Assembly: GCA_964632485.1 (NCBI GenBank)
Contig: CAZWDO010000004.1
Coordinates: forward strand, 160,387-224,386
From: CAZWDO01 sp964632485 [NCBI: uncultured bacterium]
GTDB lineage: Bacteria; JAGOEH01
Reading direction: 5' to 3'
Length of the DNA stretch: 64,000 nt
In this document: one piece after another, positions 9,598 through 20,044 of the stretch
Layout of the letters: each line of letters starts with the position of its first letter
Position numbering within the stretch: position 1 is the first letter of the stretch
Made by a program: the position numbers and the translations under genes
Notes under the pieces: generated by a model
Database searches by the model: none
What the model saw: the letters and a program-made list of their open reading frames with translations, nothing else
Told to the model about the DNA's origin: nothing

Positions 9598-10515
9598 ATG
9601 GTGAACAAACTCATAATTGCCAACTCAATAAAAAAAACAAGTGATACTATTCGGGTTATCATCACAGACTCAGGAATCGGCGGTGTTGGTATTGCTGCAG
9701 AGTTATACCGTTTATTGAATGAAAACCAATCATTTATAAAAGCAGAATTAATCTATTTTAATGCTCTATTTGATGAAATGAGTGGCTATAATGTTCTGCC
9801 GGAGTGGAATCAAAAAATCTCACATCTAGATACCGCATTTCAAGGGATGATGCGATTGCAACCTGATATAATCCTTTTAGCCAGTAATACACTTTCTGTA
9901 TTATTTCCACATTCGCTATTTGCCTTAAAGCCAACTATTCCGGTAATTGGATTGATTGAGATTGGTGTGGATTATATACGTGAATCACTTGAATATTCTC
10001 CAAAAAGCCAAGTAATTGTTTTTGCAACTCCGCTTACGATCAGTGAAAGCGTTTTCAGGGAAAAAATAATTCATTTTCTCCCTTCGGAACGAATTATTGA
10101 ACATTCATGCCCTGGTTTGGAACATGCCATCGGTGATGGTGACTATTCAAAAGTACTTAATTTGATTAATCGATATGTGGATGAGGCGTGCTTAAAATTG
10201 AATTTTCCTGATGAGGGAATTATTGCCAGTTTGAATTGCACCCATTTTGGTTACTATGTTGGTGAATTTGAATCGGCCCTTCGTAGAACAACAACGAAAA
10301 ATGTACAATTGCTCAATCCCAATATCCGATTGGCTCAAACCCTGGTAAAAGATACAGCGGTTAAAGAGGGAACTACGAATTTGTCTATTCAGTTTTTATC
10401 AAAAGTTCCCTTCAGTAAGCAGGGGATCAATTCAATACTCCCTCGCTTGGAAACCATTTCTATTCAGACGGCCAATGCTTTTGCCAACTATTCTTTGATT
10501 CCTGATCTTTTTTAG
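9598..10515 (+). CDS. divergent Asp/Glu racemase superfamily protein (MurI-like)
   Basis: About 305 residues. It follows the glutamate-racemase plan: TDSGIGGVG near the N-terminus (MurI FDSGIGG, with the substrate-contacting Asp and Ser), LASNTLSVLF near residue 97 (MurI ACNTASA), PVIGLIE, and LNCTHFGYY near residue 212 (MurI LGCTHYP). The second catalytic Cys is kept but the first is Ser, and the MurI PYG motif is not recognisable. In the superfamily, enzymes with one Cys replaced by Thr are known to be stereospecific racemases, so an altered specificity is possible; loss of racemase activity is equally possible. I chose the ATG at 9598 because GAGG sits five bases upstream; an ATG at 9583 overlapping the flavodoxin gene would add five residues. 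Confidence 0.7.
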   Translation: MVNKLIIANSIKKTSDTIRVIITDSGIGGVGIAAELYRLLNENQSFIKAELIYFNALFDEMSGYNVLPEWNQKISHLDTAFQGMMRLQPDIILLASNTLSVLFPHSLFALKPTIPVIGLIEIGVDYIRESLEYSPKSQVIVFATPLTISESVFREKIIHFLPSERIIEHSCPGLEHAIGDGDYSKVLNLINRYVDEACLKLNFPDEGIIASLNCTHFGYYVGEFESALRRTTTKNVQLLNPNIRLAQTLVKDTAVKEGTTNLSIQFLSKVPFSKQGINSILPRLETISIQTANAFANYSLIPDLF

Positions 10516-10694
10516 CCATGAGTGAACCCATACAAGGGAGGATGATAGTACAAAGCAGTAAATTCTGCTATTAGTTTATAGAAAGGCTATGCCAAAGAAA
10601 ATTGATGATGGCTACCATGATGATGGTTGTGAAAAAAAATATGTTTCAGCGAAATTGCAATTTTAAACAAGCTTGGGTATTATAATAAAAAACC

Positions 10695-10722
10695 TTGACA
10701 ATTGCCTTTTTTCGGGTATAAT
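10695..10722 (+). promoter_or_regulatory. consensus sigma70 promoter for the propeller kinase
   Basis: TTGACA at 10695-10700 and TATAAT at 10717-10722, both perfect, with a 16-base spacer. It is the closest match to consensus in the window. Transcription would start near 10729, leaving a leader of about 85 bases before the ATG at 10814. Confidence 0.7.
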
Positions 10723-10813
10723 ATTAGTTAGATTAAAGATAAGGTTCGAAAATCCGACCCTGATTTCTTTGTGATGGAGATATTTCAGTGTTCAAAATTT
10801 ATGAAAAATTATT

Positions 10814-13800
10814 ATGATGAGAAACTTAATTGTAATATTTAATCTTATACTCATGTTTGGATCTATCTCGCGGGCCTTGGATCCGAATCGTAAAATAACT
10901 CAATATGTTTTAAATAATTGGCAAACAGAACAAGGGTTACCGCAAAATTCAATTATTGAAATCTACCAAACTCAGGATGGTTATTTATGGCTGGGAACTG
11001 AGGAAGGGCTTATCCGCTTTAATGGGAGTCAATTTGAAAGCTTCAATTCATCTAAAATAGGTTTTGAGTATTCAAATTACATTTCCTGCATGTATCAGGA
11101 CCGAGTTGGAAATTTCTGGATTGGCACTTACGGTGATGGACTGATTTGCTATAAAGAAAATCAGTTTAAACTGTTGACTAGTCAGGATGGCTTGGTCAGC
11201 AACTATATAAGTCGAATCCATGAAGATTCAAATGGGGTGTTATGGATCGGGACGGAATTTGGCTTATGCGCGTATAAAGAGGGTAAATTTCGTTCTATTA
11301 CAATGAATTCAAAGGCATTTGTTGAATTAGTGGGTTCTTTTTACGAAACTTCCGATGATAGCCTTTTAATAACAACAAATAAAGGTGTTTACTTAATGCA
11401 TGGAGATTCACTCCGGCCTTTTTGGAGCGAGATTGCTGACTATACACAGGATATTCGAGATATTATAAAAGATTCAATAGGGAATTATTGGATGGGGGTT
11501 CATGGTCTTGGATTGGTCAGATATGATGGAAGTCGGGCTTCTGTAATCGTAGATTCCGCGAAAGGGTTGCTCAGCAACGATATAATGAATCTTTATAAAT
11601 CATCGAACGGAATGGTATGGATTGCCACGCGGAAGGGACTGAACCGATACTATCGGGGGGAAATCGATTCATTAACTGAATTTGATGGACTTAGTCTGAA
11701 TGATATCCGTTCTATATATGAGGACCGTGAAGGAAATTTATGGATTGGAACTTATGGGGGAGGGCTGAATCGGTTAAAAGATGGAAAATTTACCAGTTTT
11801 ACGACTCGTGAAGGCCTGTCTGCAAAGTTCATCTGGTCACTTTATCAAGATTTTGATTCATCGATTTGGATAGCTACCCATGGGGGGGGATTAAATCACT
11901 TGCAACATGGAAAAGTAACAATTTATACCACTCAGGAGGGCCTTTGCAACAATTTTATTAGTTCCATTGCGAGAGACCCCTTAGGAAATCTATTAGTGGG
12001 CACCCATTATGGAGGGCTTAATGTTATATTGCCCAATAAAATGCGCCATATCACTACGAAAAATGGATTGCCGGCAAATTCGATTCGGGCTCTCTTCAAG
12101 GATAGCGAGAATACTATCTGGATTGGTACGGGGGGCGGTGGGCTATGCCGTTGGAAAACTGACAGCAATTCATTTCAGACAATTTCTGTTAATGATGGAC
12201 TGTGTGATAATTATGTCCAACAAATTTGTGAGGATACTTCTCAAAATCTTTGGATAGCGACAAAGGGGGGATTGAATCGGATAGATCTCAAAACTCGCAG
12301 TGTTAAATCATATACTACCCAGAGTGGTCTGCCGTATAACAATCTTCGCTGTCTGTTTGTTGATGATGAAAATAATCTTTGGATCGGGACAAAGGGGGGA
12401 GGACTGATTCTGCTGAGTGGAGATAAATTTTCTTTATTTACGACTGAACATGGACTCTATGATAATACGATCTTCGGTATTCTCAACGATAACGAGAATT
12501 ATATGTGGTTTAGCTGTAATCGGGGATTGTTCAAAATTCGCCGTACCGAATTGCTGGCGATATCAAAGAGTGAGCTTAATTCTGCATTTTGTATATCTTA
12601 TGGCCAGGGTTCAGGAATGAAAAACCAGGAATGCAATGGAGGAGTTCAGCCTTCTTGCCTAAAAAGCTATACTGGTAGCCTTTGGTTTCCAACAGTCGAT
12701 GGGGTTGTAAATTTCAATCCTGAAAAAATGCCTTATAATAAAGAAATCCCACCTGTATTTATCGAAGCGATTATTATTGATCGTGATACTATATATGGCA
12801 ATAGCCCAGTAATATTTAATCCGGGTACTGAACGCTTTGAAATACATTATGCAGGTTTGAGCTATATGGAATCTAAAAAAAACCAGTACAAATACAAATT
12901 AGAGGGATTTGATACAGATTGGGTGAATGCTGGCAATCGGAATATTGCGTTTTATACGAATATCCGGCCTGGCGTCTATTTATTTCGTGTTATAGCATGT
13001 AACAATGACGGATTATGGAATGAAGAAGGCGCTGTAATTTCAATTCGCATCCAATATTTTTTTTACCAAACCCGGTGGTTTTATTTGTTGATGGCGCTTT
13101 TCGTGTTTGTTTTGGGAATGGCTCTCAATTCGTTACGAATTCGCCATAAAAAGTCAAAAGAATTAGAAAGTCTGAATAATCAATTGCTGAATGCTAATGA
13201 AGAATTGGTTAAAGCGAATCAAGTGAAAGATGAACTACTGCATATAGCGGCGCATGAAATGAAAAACCCTTTGCAAATTATTTCAGGTTTCGCCCAATTG
13301 ATTGGAAAAGTATCTGAAAAGAGTTCAATTCAAGAAAAGGCGCAGAAAATATTTGAATCTTCACATCGTATGAAAACGATTATCGAGCGGTTACTTGAAT
13401 CGGCTGCTATCGAAAGTGGCACTGTTCAACCAAAGTTGACACGGTTTAATATCCGGGAAGTGATTGAGAAAGTAGTTAAAAACAATAGCGAACATGCCCA
13501 ACAAAAACGCCAGTGTTTCAAATTTGAAATCAATCAGGACGTAGAAGTTTTAACTGATAGGGAATTACTGGTGGAAGCCGTGGATAATCTTATTTCTAAT
13601 GCGCTGAAGTTTTCACCCTTTGATACAGTGATAACGACAAAAATAGAATGCTTCGTGAATGAAATTCGTATTCGAGTCAGTGATCAGGGTCCGGGGATTA
13701 CGAATGAAGACCGGGAAAAAATTTTTGGAAAATTTACTAAATTAAGCGCGCGACCAACTGGGAATGAGGTCTCGACTGGATTAGGTCTATCGATTGTGAA

Positions 13801-13900
13801 ACAAATAATGGAATTGTTAGGCGGCAGGGTTGAATGTGATTCGCTCCATAAAGGTGGGGCTAGTTTTATTCTGATTTTAACCCGAACTAATGAGAATTGA
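10814..13900 (+). CDS. Reg_prop/Y_Y_Y sensor histidine kinase
   Basis: 1028 residues: signal peptide (1-22, cleavage near SRA), propeller blades with repeated WLGT/WIGT..G.GL motifs to about residue 600, a Y_Y_Y domain (about 650-745), one membrane segment (about 752-774), a short coil, then HisKA with IAAHEMKNP (phospho-acceptor His814) and a HATPase with NLISNALKF, DQGPGI and STGLGLSIVKQ. It lacks the receiver and AraC domains common in Bacteroides hybrid sensors, so it must pass phosphate to a separate regulator; none is adjacent. The sensor half is periplasmic and of unknown ligand. ATG 10814 is followed by a second ATG; both give the same signal peptide. The gene stands alone behind a near-perfect promoter. 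Confidence 0.9.
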   Translation: MMRNLIVIFNLILMFGSISRALDPNRKITQYVLNNWQTEQGLPQNSIIEIYQTQDGYLWLGTEEGLIRFNGSQFESFNSSKIGFEYSNYISCMYQDRVGNFWIGTYGDGLICYKENQFKLLTSQDGLVSNYISRIHEDSNGVLWIGTEFGLCAYKEGKFRSITMNSKAFVELVGSFYETSDDSLLITTNKGVYLMHGDSLRPFWSEIADYTQDIRDIIKDSIGNYWMGVHGLGLVRYDGSRASVIVDSAKGLLSNDIMNLYKSSNGMVWIATRKGLNRYYRGEIDSLTEFDGLSLNDIRSIYEDREGNLWIGTYGGGLNRLKDGKFTSFTTREGLSAKFIWSLYQDFDSSIWIATHGGGLNHLQHGKVTIYTTQEGLCNNFISSIARDPLGNLLVGTHYGGLNVILPNKMRHITTKNGLPANSIRALFKDSENTIWIGTGGGGLCRWKTDSNSFQTISVNDGLCDNYVQQICEDTSQNLWIATKGGLNRIDLKTRSVKSYTTQSGLPYNNLRCLFVDDENNLWIGTKGGGLILLSGDKFSLFTTEHGLYDNTIFGILNDNENYMWFSCNRGLFKIRRTELLAISKSELNSAFCISYGQGSGMKNQECNGGVQPSCLKSYTGSLWFPTVDGVVNFNPEKMPYNKEIPPVFIEAIIIDRDTIYGNSPVIFNPGTERFEIHYAGLSYMESKKNQYKYKLEGFDTDWVNAGNRNIAFYTNIRPGVYLFRVIACNNDGLWNEEGAVISIRIQYFFYQTRWFYLLMALFVFVLGMALNSLRIRHKKSKELESLNNQLLNANEELVKANQVKDELLHIAAHEMKNPLQIISGFAQLIGKVSEKSSIQEKAQKIFESSHRMKTIIERLLESAAIESGTVQPKLTRFNIREVIEKVVKNNSEHAQQKRQCFKFEINQDVEVLTDRELLVEAVDNLISNALKFSPFDTVITTKIECFVNEIRIRVSDQGPGITNEDREKIFGKFTKLSARPTGNEVSTGLGLSIVKQIMELLGGRVECDSLHKGGASFILILTRTNEN

Positions 13901-14064
13901 ACTTAAAAATTCTTATAGAATATTCTGTTTGCTGAGTTTTCATGGTTTATCATGCGATACAAACATTTTTATATACTTAACTTTAATTGTATAGATTAGT
14001 ATAAAAAAGATTGTGTCAAAGTTCTACATTCTGATAGCGCGAATGTCAGGGGAAATAAATGGTT

Positions 14065-15381
14065 TTAAATATGTTTGAATTGCTTCTCGATCATAATTTT
14101 AAGGATAGTACGGTCAGTTTCGATCATCCCCTGGGTGGAAAGCTGGCCAATATTTTTCATAGTTTGCTCCGGGGTTTGGGCGATAATTCCATCCGTAAAT
14201 TTAACGTCGAGTCCATGCAGGGAAAAAAGAGCGGATTGAACAGCCGTCCCGGCTGCAGTTGCCAGTTTGAGAGAGCAACTGTTTTTAGCGCCATCACAAA
14301 TTACACCAGCCAGGTCCTCGATTAAATTTTTTATAGCTCCGGCAATATGGTGAATTGTCCCTCCCATGAGATAAGTAATCCCGCTAGTGGCACCGGCGCC
14401 GGCAGCTATTGAGCAACCGCAGACGGCAGACAATCGGCCCGTATGCGCTTTGATATAAGCAGTTATTATATGGCTTAAAGCAACTGCTTTTAGCACTCGA
14501 TGCGGGTCGTCACATTGAATATATTTACGAATGGCTATAATAGGCAGGATGGCAGTCAGGCCGTGATTTCCACTCCCGGCAGAACTCATGGCCGGTAATT
14601 TAACGCCTGACATACGGGCATCCGAAGCAGCAGAGGTCATAATACGCGCCTCTAATATCATATCTTTTTTTAGCAATTTCTCGCGTGTCAATCGTTCCAA
14701 TGTGAGACCGACTCCCAATCCAGGCCCGAATGTCAAACCATAATCCGAGAGTTTTAAATTGGTGGAAATTCCCTCTTCAATGAATGCTAAATCGTCTGCA
14801 TCAAGGTCGTCGAGTAGCATGATCAATTCTTCTAACGTGAGCGCGGATATCCATTTCTCTAATAATGAAAGTTGACTTTGCGATCGTTCAGTCCGGCTTA
14901 AAAGAGGATGCTCGGTAATTGGAATCTTATTGAAAATCAACTGAGTAATATTATTATGCACGTCTTCAATGACGGCTTCTGCTTGATTAGTTTGTGATAC
15001 AAGCAGCACACGGATAAAAAGTCCTACATGGTCACGTAAAAGATTAATCTTAACTTTATTTTGCCGGATTAACTCGCGGGCAGTTATTAGGTGATCGTCA
15101 TTAATTGGGTTTAAAACTTCCAGTTTCAAATAGGGATTGCCACCTATTACTCCTAATGCGGCAGCTAAATCCATTCCAGATTCTCCTTTAGCGCCAGGTA
15201 TCGAAACTGCCATTCCGTTTTTATAAATGTTGGGATCAACCCACAATTCAATAGATTCTATTGGCTGGCCTTTAATCAGATCTGCTGCGGCAGCCGCTGC
15301 CAATGACACTGCCGAAGGTTCTGTGCAGCCTAATGCAGGCGCAACTTCAAGCTTTAAAATATCTTTAACGGTGAATGCCAT
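14065..15381 (-). CDS. cyuA: L-cysteine desulfidase-like protein (CyuA/YhaM, UPF0597 family)
   Basis: 438 residues, the full length of the family. It is related to bacterial L-serine dehydratases that use a [4Fe-4S] cluster. The likely cluster cysteines are all present: LGCTEPSAV (Cys19), SAVCGCSIAAGAGA (about residue 310) and VICDGAKNSCSLK (about residue 365), with conserved SSAGSGNHG near 265. The characterised enzymes break L-cysteine into H2S, ammonia and pyruvate in the cytosol of anaerobes. The gene is alone on its strand, with clear gaps on both sides, and has an ATG with AAAGGA upstream. Its role could be cysteine catabolism or sulfide supply; a serine dehydratase activity cannot be excluded. 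Confidence 0.85.
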   Translation of the reverse strand: MAFTVKDILKLEVAPALGCTEPSAVSLAAAAAADLIKGQPIESIELWVDPNIYKNGMAVSIPGAKGESGMDLAAALGVIGGNPYLKLEVLNPINDDHLITARELIRQNKVKINLLRDHVGLFIRVLLVSQTNQAEAVIEDVHNNITQLIFNKIPITEHPLLSRTERSQSQLSLLEKWISALTLEELIMLLDDLDADDLAFIEEGISTNLKLSDYGLTFGPGLGVGLTLERLTREKLLKKDMILEARIMTSAASDARMSGVKLPAMSSAGSGNHGLTAILPIIAIRKYIQCDDPHRVLKAVALSHIITAYIKAHTGRLSAVCGCSIAAGAGATSGITYLMGGTIHHIAGAIKNLIEDLAGVICDGAKNSCSLKLATAAGTAVQSALFSLHGLDVKFTDGIIAQTPEQTMKNIGQLSTQGMIETDRTILKIMIEKQFKHI

Positions 15382-15907
15382 AAATAATCCTTTCAGTTTA
15401 TAACGTTAAGTACATCAAATTATTATCGTAATTCCTGTCACTTTAACTATATTAAGAGTAATCAAGCGCAATCTGATGAACCTCCAATTGACTTAGGCTA
15501 AGATTCCGTATTACCCAAATTTAAGTAATCAATATAAATAGAAAAAAAATAAAAATCAAGAGAACGAAGGGATTTTTAAGTAATTATTTAAACTTGAATA
15601 ACAACATTATCGTAAAAAAAGAGAATTTCATTTGCATCGGATAAATTGAGGAATTCTTGAGGCCCCTGGCACTGAAAAGAAAATAGGTCATAAGGGTGTA
15701 AATTGACTCTAAAAGTAATGAAAGAGATTGAAATAAAAAATTAATAGGGCAAATGTGTAGTTTACTCCCAAAAAAAAATTTAAACTATTGCAAAAAGGAA
15801 GAATTTTTATTATTTTGACAAAGGGATTAAATAAAGATCCTCATAGCGCTGAATGTGGCAGGCTCTGAATTAACATTTTTTTATAGATAGCGGAAGGAGA
15901 ATTTTCA
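15382..15907. other. 526-base intergenic region, divergent genes
   Basis: AT-rich spacer between cyuA (minus) and the hybrid kinase (plus). A TTGACA at 15815-15820 on the plus strand lacks a good -10 at 17 bases. GGAAGGAG before the ATG at 15908 is a strong ribosome binding site. I see no ORF, repeat or RNA gene in it. Confidence 0.45.
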
Positions 15908-18900
15908 ATGACTTCAAAACCTTCGGAAGCAAAACTGGGGAATTCTGATTTGATAGAAAATGAATTTTCTGACTCCTCTCCACATCAAATGATGCAAAAG
16001 CAATTATATGAGCAAAAAGCGTATGCTGAAAAACTTTTAAATATCATCCCCAGCGCAGTTTATACCGTCGATGAGCAACAGCGAATCACCGGGTGGAATA
16101 AAATGGCAGCGTTGATTACTGGCTACACGGAAGTTGAAATAATGGGAAAACCCTGTACTTATTTTGCAGTTTCACCTTGCCGGGAATTTTGTGGCTTACT
16201 CTCCCGGGAAATCCCCAAGCCTCTGACTAATAAGATTTGCTCTATTCAAAATAAAGCGGGAGAAATTCTTTATATATCAAAAAATTTGGATGTAATTCGG
16301 AATGAAACTGGCGATGTTGTTGGTGGCATTGAATGTTTTTATGACATTACTGAGACAATAAGGATTGAGCAGGAATTGAGAGAAAGTGAAGAGCGTTATT
16401 CTGCCATAGTAAACAGCGCGCCCCAAATCATTGTTATTCATAGGCAGGGAATAATTATATTCATCAATGACGCTGGCTTGAATGCTTCAAAATATAGCCG
16501 TGAGGAAATTATTGGGAAAAATGTGTTTCATTTTTTAACAGATGAATCCCAGAAAATTGCGTATAAAGCTATGGAAAAACGGGAGCTGGGGGAGAGCGTC
16601 GACGATTATGAAATTGAGTTTATAGTAAAAAGCGGAATGATACACACCTTGATAGTAATATCAACATTGATCACCTTTGAAAAAGCCCCTGCTTCACTTG
16701 TTGTTCTTGTTGATATCACGGAACGTAAAAAAATCGAGCGCGAATTGAACAGCAAAGAAAGAATTTTAAACGCAGTCGCCTTGGCGATAAAATTCTTGTT
16801 GGGAAACCGAAATTTTTTTGAGGCAATTGAAAATGGATTTGAACTTCTGGGAAAAGCAATGGAAGTGGATCGGATTTATCTGTTTAAAAATGAATCAGAT
16901 GTAAATGGGTTAAGCAATTGCATCCAGAAAATTGAGTGGAATCTGGGTAAACAGAACTCTAAGCTGGCTGCTCCTGAATTTCAATCTATTCCATCTGAGA
17001 TTATAGATAATTTTATTAAGCCGCTTGAACAACATCAGCCCATTTGTGGGATTGTGCGGGAATTCAGTGATGGCCAAGTGCGTGAAATGCTTCAAGAACG
17101 GCGAATTCTTTCGACTCTTGCCCTCCCGGTCTTTGTTCGAGAAAAGTTTTGGGGATTTGTTGGAGTTGAAGAGTGTAAATATGAACGGCAATGGACTGAA
17201 GGTGAGTTTTCAAGTTTTAGCGCCTTTGGCAATGCGTTGGAAAAGGCTATTGAACGAAGTATGATCGAAGAGGAACTCGAACTTGCCAAAAAAACCGCCG
17301 AAACAGCCAATACTCTTAAAAATCAATTCCTGGCTAATATGTCCCATGAAATCAGAACGCCGATGAATGGAATTATTGGCTTTCTTGAATTGCTGAATCG
17401 TACTAATTTGTCTTCTGTCCAACGGGATTACATCCGTGAAGTCAAATCCGCTTCCGAGATTCTATTAGTACTAATCAATGATATCCTCGATTTTTCAAAA
17501 ATTGAAGCGGGAAAGCTTTCAATCGATAAAATTGATTTTAAGCTTAGAACCGCTATTGATGATGCAGTAAGTCTTATCGCCCCCCGTGCCCATGAAAAAC
17601 AATTGGAACTGCTCACGTTAATTAAATCCAATGTTCCGGAAGATGTCGTTGGCGATCCAGCCCGATTACGGCAAGTTTTAAACAATCTATTGAGTAATGC
17701 CATCAAGTTCACAGAAAAAGGGGAAATTATTTTGACCGTTGAAACTGTTACTAAAAATTCAGAAGAAGCGCGAATAGCATTCCATGTTAAGGATACTGGA
17801 ATTGGCATTTCCAATGAAATTCAGAAGATTCTCTTCAAACCCTTTATCCAGGCGGATGCCTCTACAACCAGAAAGTATGGCGGAACTGGTTTAGGATTGG
17901 CAATCTCTTATGAATTAGTAAAAATGATGAAAGGTGAAATTGAAGTAGAAAGCGAATTGGGCCAGGGATCAATATTTACTTTTAAAATTCCTTTCCAAAT
18001 TTCCAGCCCGCATTCAGATTCCGGTTTTGAGTTTCATTTGCTGAAGGATACCCGAATTATGGTGGTTGACGATCATCTCAATAACCGTATGATTCTCAAA
18101 TCGTACCTTGAAGAAGTGGGCTGTAAAATTTTCGAGGCGCAAGCCCCAGAGGAAGCGATGTCGACAATAATATCGCTGTCTCAAACATCGGAGCGTATTC
18201 ACCTGGTGCTGGCAGATTATCAAATGCCGGGTATGACGGGATATGAATTGGCAAATGCATTGCGGGCGATTCCATTTTTAAAGAATATAAAACTGATTTT
18301 ATTGACGTCCGCCGCTCAGAAAGGTGATGCTAAAATTGCCAATGAATTAGGTTTCTCCGGTTATCTGTCCAAACCTGTCAAACGTATGGAACTATTGAAT
18401 ATGGTCAGTATTGTGATGGGTTTTAAAGAGGAAGAACCCTTGCATCCATTTGTGACCCGTTATTCCATTAAGGAGGCGTTGGATAGCCACAAACCTTATA
18501 TTTTATTAGTTGAGGATAATGACATGAATCGTAAAATCATTGTGACGATGCTTAATGAAAATGGAATTGCCTGTGATGTTGCGATTGATGGCCAGGAAGG
18601 CCTCTATGCTATTCAAGAAAAAAATTATGATATTGTCTTGATGGACTGCCAAATGCCTGTGATGGATGGCTATCAAACTACTGAACGAATCCGTGAATGG
18701 GAAGCAGAAGAAAAGCATACAGTTATCATTGCCATGACAGCCAATGCAATGGAAGGCGATCGGGAAAAATGCATCCAGGCCGGAATGGATGAATATATTA
18801 GCAAACCAATTGATTTCGACCGCCTTTTCGAATTAATCAGGAAATATGCGCTTCAAAATAGAAATCAAGCTGAACATTTTAAATTGGAAAACTGTAAATT

Positions 18901-19198
18901 AAAGATGAGTTCCAGCAGCAGAATTAAAAAGGAAAAAATCGATATTCTCTTTCAATCGTATCTGGATACACTTCCTGAAAAACTGGATCAAATTGAAAAC
19001 GCCCTTAATTCTAACGCATTTGAGCAAGTCCAGTTTATTGCGCATCAGATCAAGGGCTCAAGCTCGATGTTGTACCTCGATAAACTTCAGAAACTATCAA
19101 CGGACATGGAATTAGCCGCATCTTTCGGGGATAATCAGAAATGCCGGGATCTATTGCGTCAGATGAAAAACAAATCAAATTCATGGGCCGCGCATTGA
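15908..19198 (+). CDS. hybrid sensor kinase PAS-PAS-GAF-HisKA-HATPase-REC-REC-HPt
   Basis: 1096 residues, no membrane segment, so a soluble sensor. In order: PAS 1 (about 38-155, with a Cys-rich loop PCTYF...SPCREFC), PAS 2 (about 160-280), GAF (about 295-455), HisKA with NMSHEIRTPMNGI (His480), HATPase with LLSNAIKF, DTGIGI and GTGLGLAI, receiver 1 (acceptor Asp770 in LADYQMPGM), receiver 2 (Asp913 in LMDCQMPVMDG) and a C-terminal HPt with AHQIKGSS (His1046). All phosphorelay residues are present. It is a complete His-Asp-His chain lacking only the final regulator. The Cys-rich segment in PAS 1 could bind a redox cofactor, but this is a guess. AAGGAG precedes the ATG. It is monocistronic. 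Confidence 0.92.
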   Translation: MTSKPSEAKLGNSDLIENEFSDSSPHQMMQKQLYEQKAYAEKLLNIIPSAVYTVDEQQRITGWNKMAALITGYTEVEIMGKPCTYFAVSPCREFCGLLSREIPKPLTNKICSIQNKAGEILYISKNLDVIRNETGDVVGGIECFYDITETIRIEQELRESEERYSAIVNSAPQIIVIHRQGIIIFINDAGLNASKYSREEIIGKNVFHFLTDESQKIAYKAMEKRELGESVDDYEIEFIVKSGMIHTLIVISTLITFEKAPASLVVLVDITERKKIERELNSKERILNAVALAIKFLLGNRNFFEAIENGFELLGKAMEVDRIYLFKNESDVNGLSNCIQKIEWNLGKQNSKLAAPEFQSIPSEIIDNFIKPLEQHQPICGIVREFSDGQVREMLQERRILSTLALPVFVREKFWGFVGVEECKYERQWTEGEFSSFSAFGNALEKAIERSMIEEELELAKKTAETANTLKNQFLANMSHEIRTPMNGIIGFLELLNRTNLSSVQRDYIREVKSASEILLVLINDILDFSKIEAGKLSIDKIDFKLRTAIDDAVSLIAPRAHEKQLELLTLIKSNVPEDVVGDPARLRQVLNNLLSNAIKFTEKGEIILTVETVTKNSEEARIAFHVKDTGIGISNEIQKILFKPFIQADASTTRKYGGTGLGLAISYELVKMMKGEIEVESELGQGSIFTFKIPFQISSPHSDSGFEFHLLKDTRIMVVDDHLNNRMILKSYLEEVGCKIFEAQAPEEAMSTIISLSQTSERIHLVLADYQMPGMTGYELANALRAIPFLKNIKLILLTSAAQKGDAKIANELGFSGYLSKPVKRMELLNMVSIVMGFKEEEPLHPFVTRYSIKEALDSHKPYILLVEDNDMNRKIIVTMLNENGIACDVAIDGQEGLYAIQEKNYDIVLMDCQMPVMDGYQTTERIREWEAEEKHTVIIAMTANAMEGDREKCIQAGMDEYISKPIDFDRLFELIRKYALQNRNQAEHFKLENCKLKMSSSSRIKKEKIDILFQSYLDTLPEKLDQIENALNSNAFEQVQFIAHQIKGSSSMLYLDKLQKLSTDMELAASFGDNQKCRDLLRQMKNKSNSWAAH

Positions 19199-19257
19199 GT
19201 TCGACTTATAACGCTATTTTTAAACTGAGCTAAAAATTGGAGCTGAATAAAAAAAAC

Positions 19258-19286
19258 TTGACTTTTAGCACAATGTTTATTATTGT
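19258..19286 (+). promoter_or_regulatory. likely promoter of the yfiR operon
   Basis: TTGACT at 19258-19263, 17-base spacer, TATTGT at 19281-19286. It is the best promoter in the 294 bases before yfiR and would give a leader of about 200 bases. Confidence 0.4.
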
Positions 19287-19492
19287 TAATGTGGGATTTA
19301 GTGTCAACGGTTTGATTTAACCATCGTTTATAGACACTGAGTTTATAATAATTACGAATCCGGCGGATTTGTATCAATGTCTTTTAATCCGCTGAAAAAT
19401 GACAATTTATAAACAGACTCGTTCTACGGTGGGATTGATCCCGTAATAATATAGATGGCAAGAATTTAAAATTACGTTGGTGATATGCTAAT

Positions 19493-20044
19493 ATGACAAG
19501 GTTTATGCTTCATGTAAGTACTCTGGTTTGTTTATTGTTTATTAGTTCTTTTTGTTTATTTGCCCAGCAAACAGAATATGAAGTAAAATCGGCCCAGCTC
19601 AAGCAAATTGCCAGTTTTATTACTTGGCCGTTTGAAAAAGATTCTACGAATCCCAAATCATTTTTTGTTGTTGGCATTCTGGGGCAATCGACGTATAATC
19701 ATTATAATTCCAATATTACTGCTATAAAGACGATAAAAGAACTGCCAGTACAAGTTTTGCAGTTTTCATCGGAGCATGATATCACTGATTGTGATTTGCT
19801 TCTTGTCGGGAAATGCAGCGCTGAAACCATTATCAATGCCTTAAAAAAAGTTAAGGACAAACCGGTATTAACGATTTGTGATGTAGATGACAATATGAAA
19901 TATGGATTGATGATGGGTTTTTATATTAAAAGTGGAAAAGTGCGTTTTTACGCTAATACCAAACAAACACAGAAAAGCAAACTCAAATTTAGCTCAAATT
20001 TGATTCGTCTGGCCAAACAGGTGGAATCCGATTATGATCATTAA
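19493..20044 (+). CDS. YfiR family periplasmic protein (DUF4154)
   Basis: 183 residues with a signal peptide (1-24, cut near FAQQ). The mature part follows the YfiR/DUF4154 pattern: EYEVKSAQLKQIASFITWP at the start, VVGILGQ, the DCDLLLVG strand, then KPVLTICDVDD, GLMMGFYIKSGKVRFYANT and a C-terminal LKFSSNLIRLAKQV helix. In Pseudomonas, periplasmic YfiR represses the diguanylate cyclase YfiN by acting on its periplasmic CHASE8 region. Here the downstream gene, overlapping by 11 bases, is a kinase with a CHASE8-like region, so I infer that this protein regulates that kinase. It is the first gene of a four-gene overlapping operon. Confidence 0.85.
   Translation: MTRFMLHVSTLVCLLFISSFCLFAQQTEYEVKSAQLKQIASFITWPFEKDSTNPKSFFVVGILGQSTYNHYNSNITAIKTIKELPVQVLQFSSEHDITDCDLLLVGKCSAETIINALKKVKDKPVLTICDVDDNMKYGLMMGFYIKSGKVRFYANTKQTQKSKLKFSSNLIRLAKQVESDYDH

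Noticed and set aside
17428-17814. 128-residue minus-strand frame opposite the HisKA/HATPase region
   Set aside because: Shadow of the conserved kinase core; no recognisable domain.
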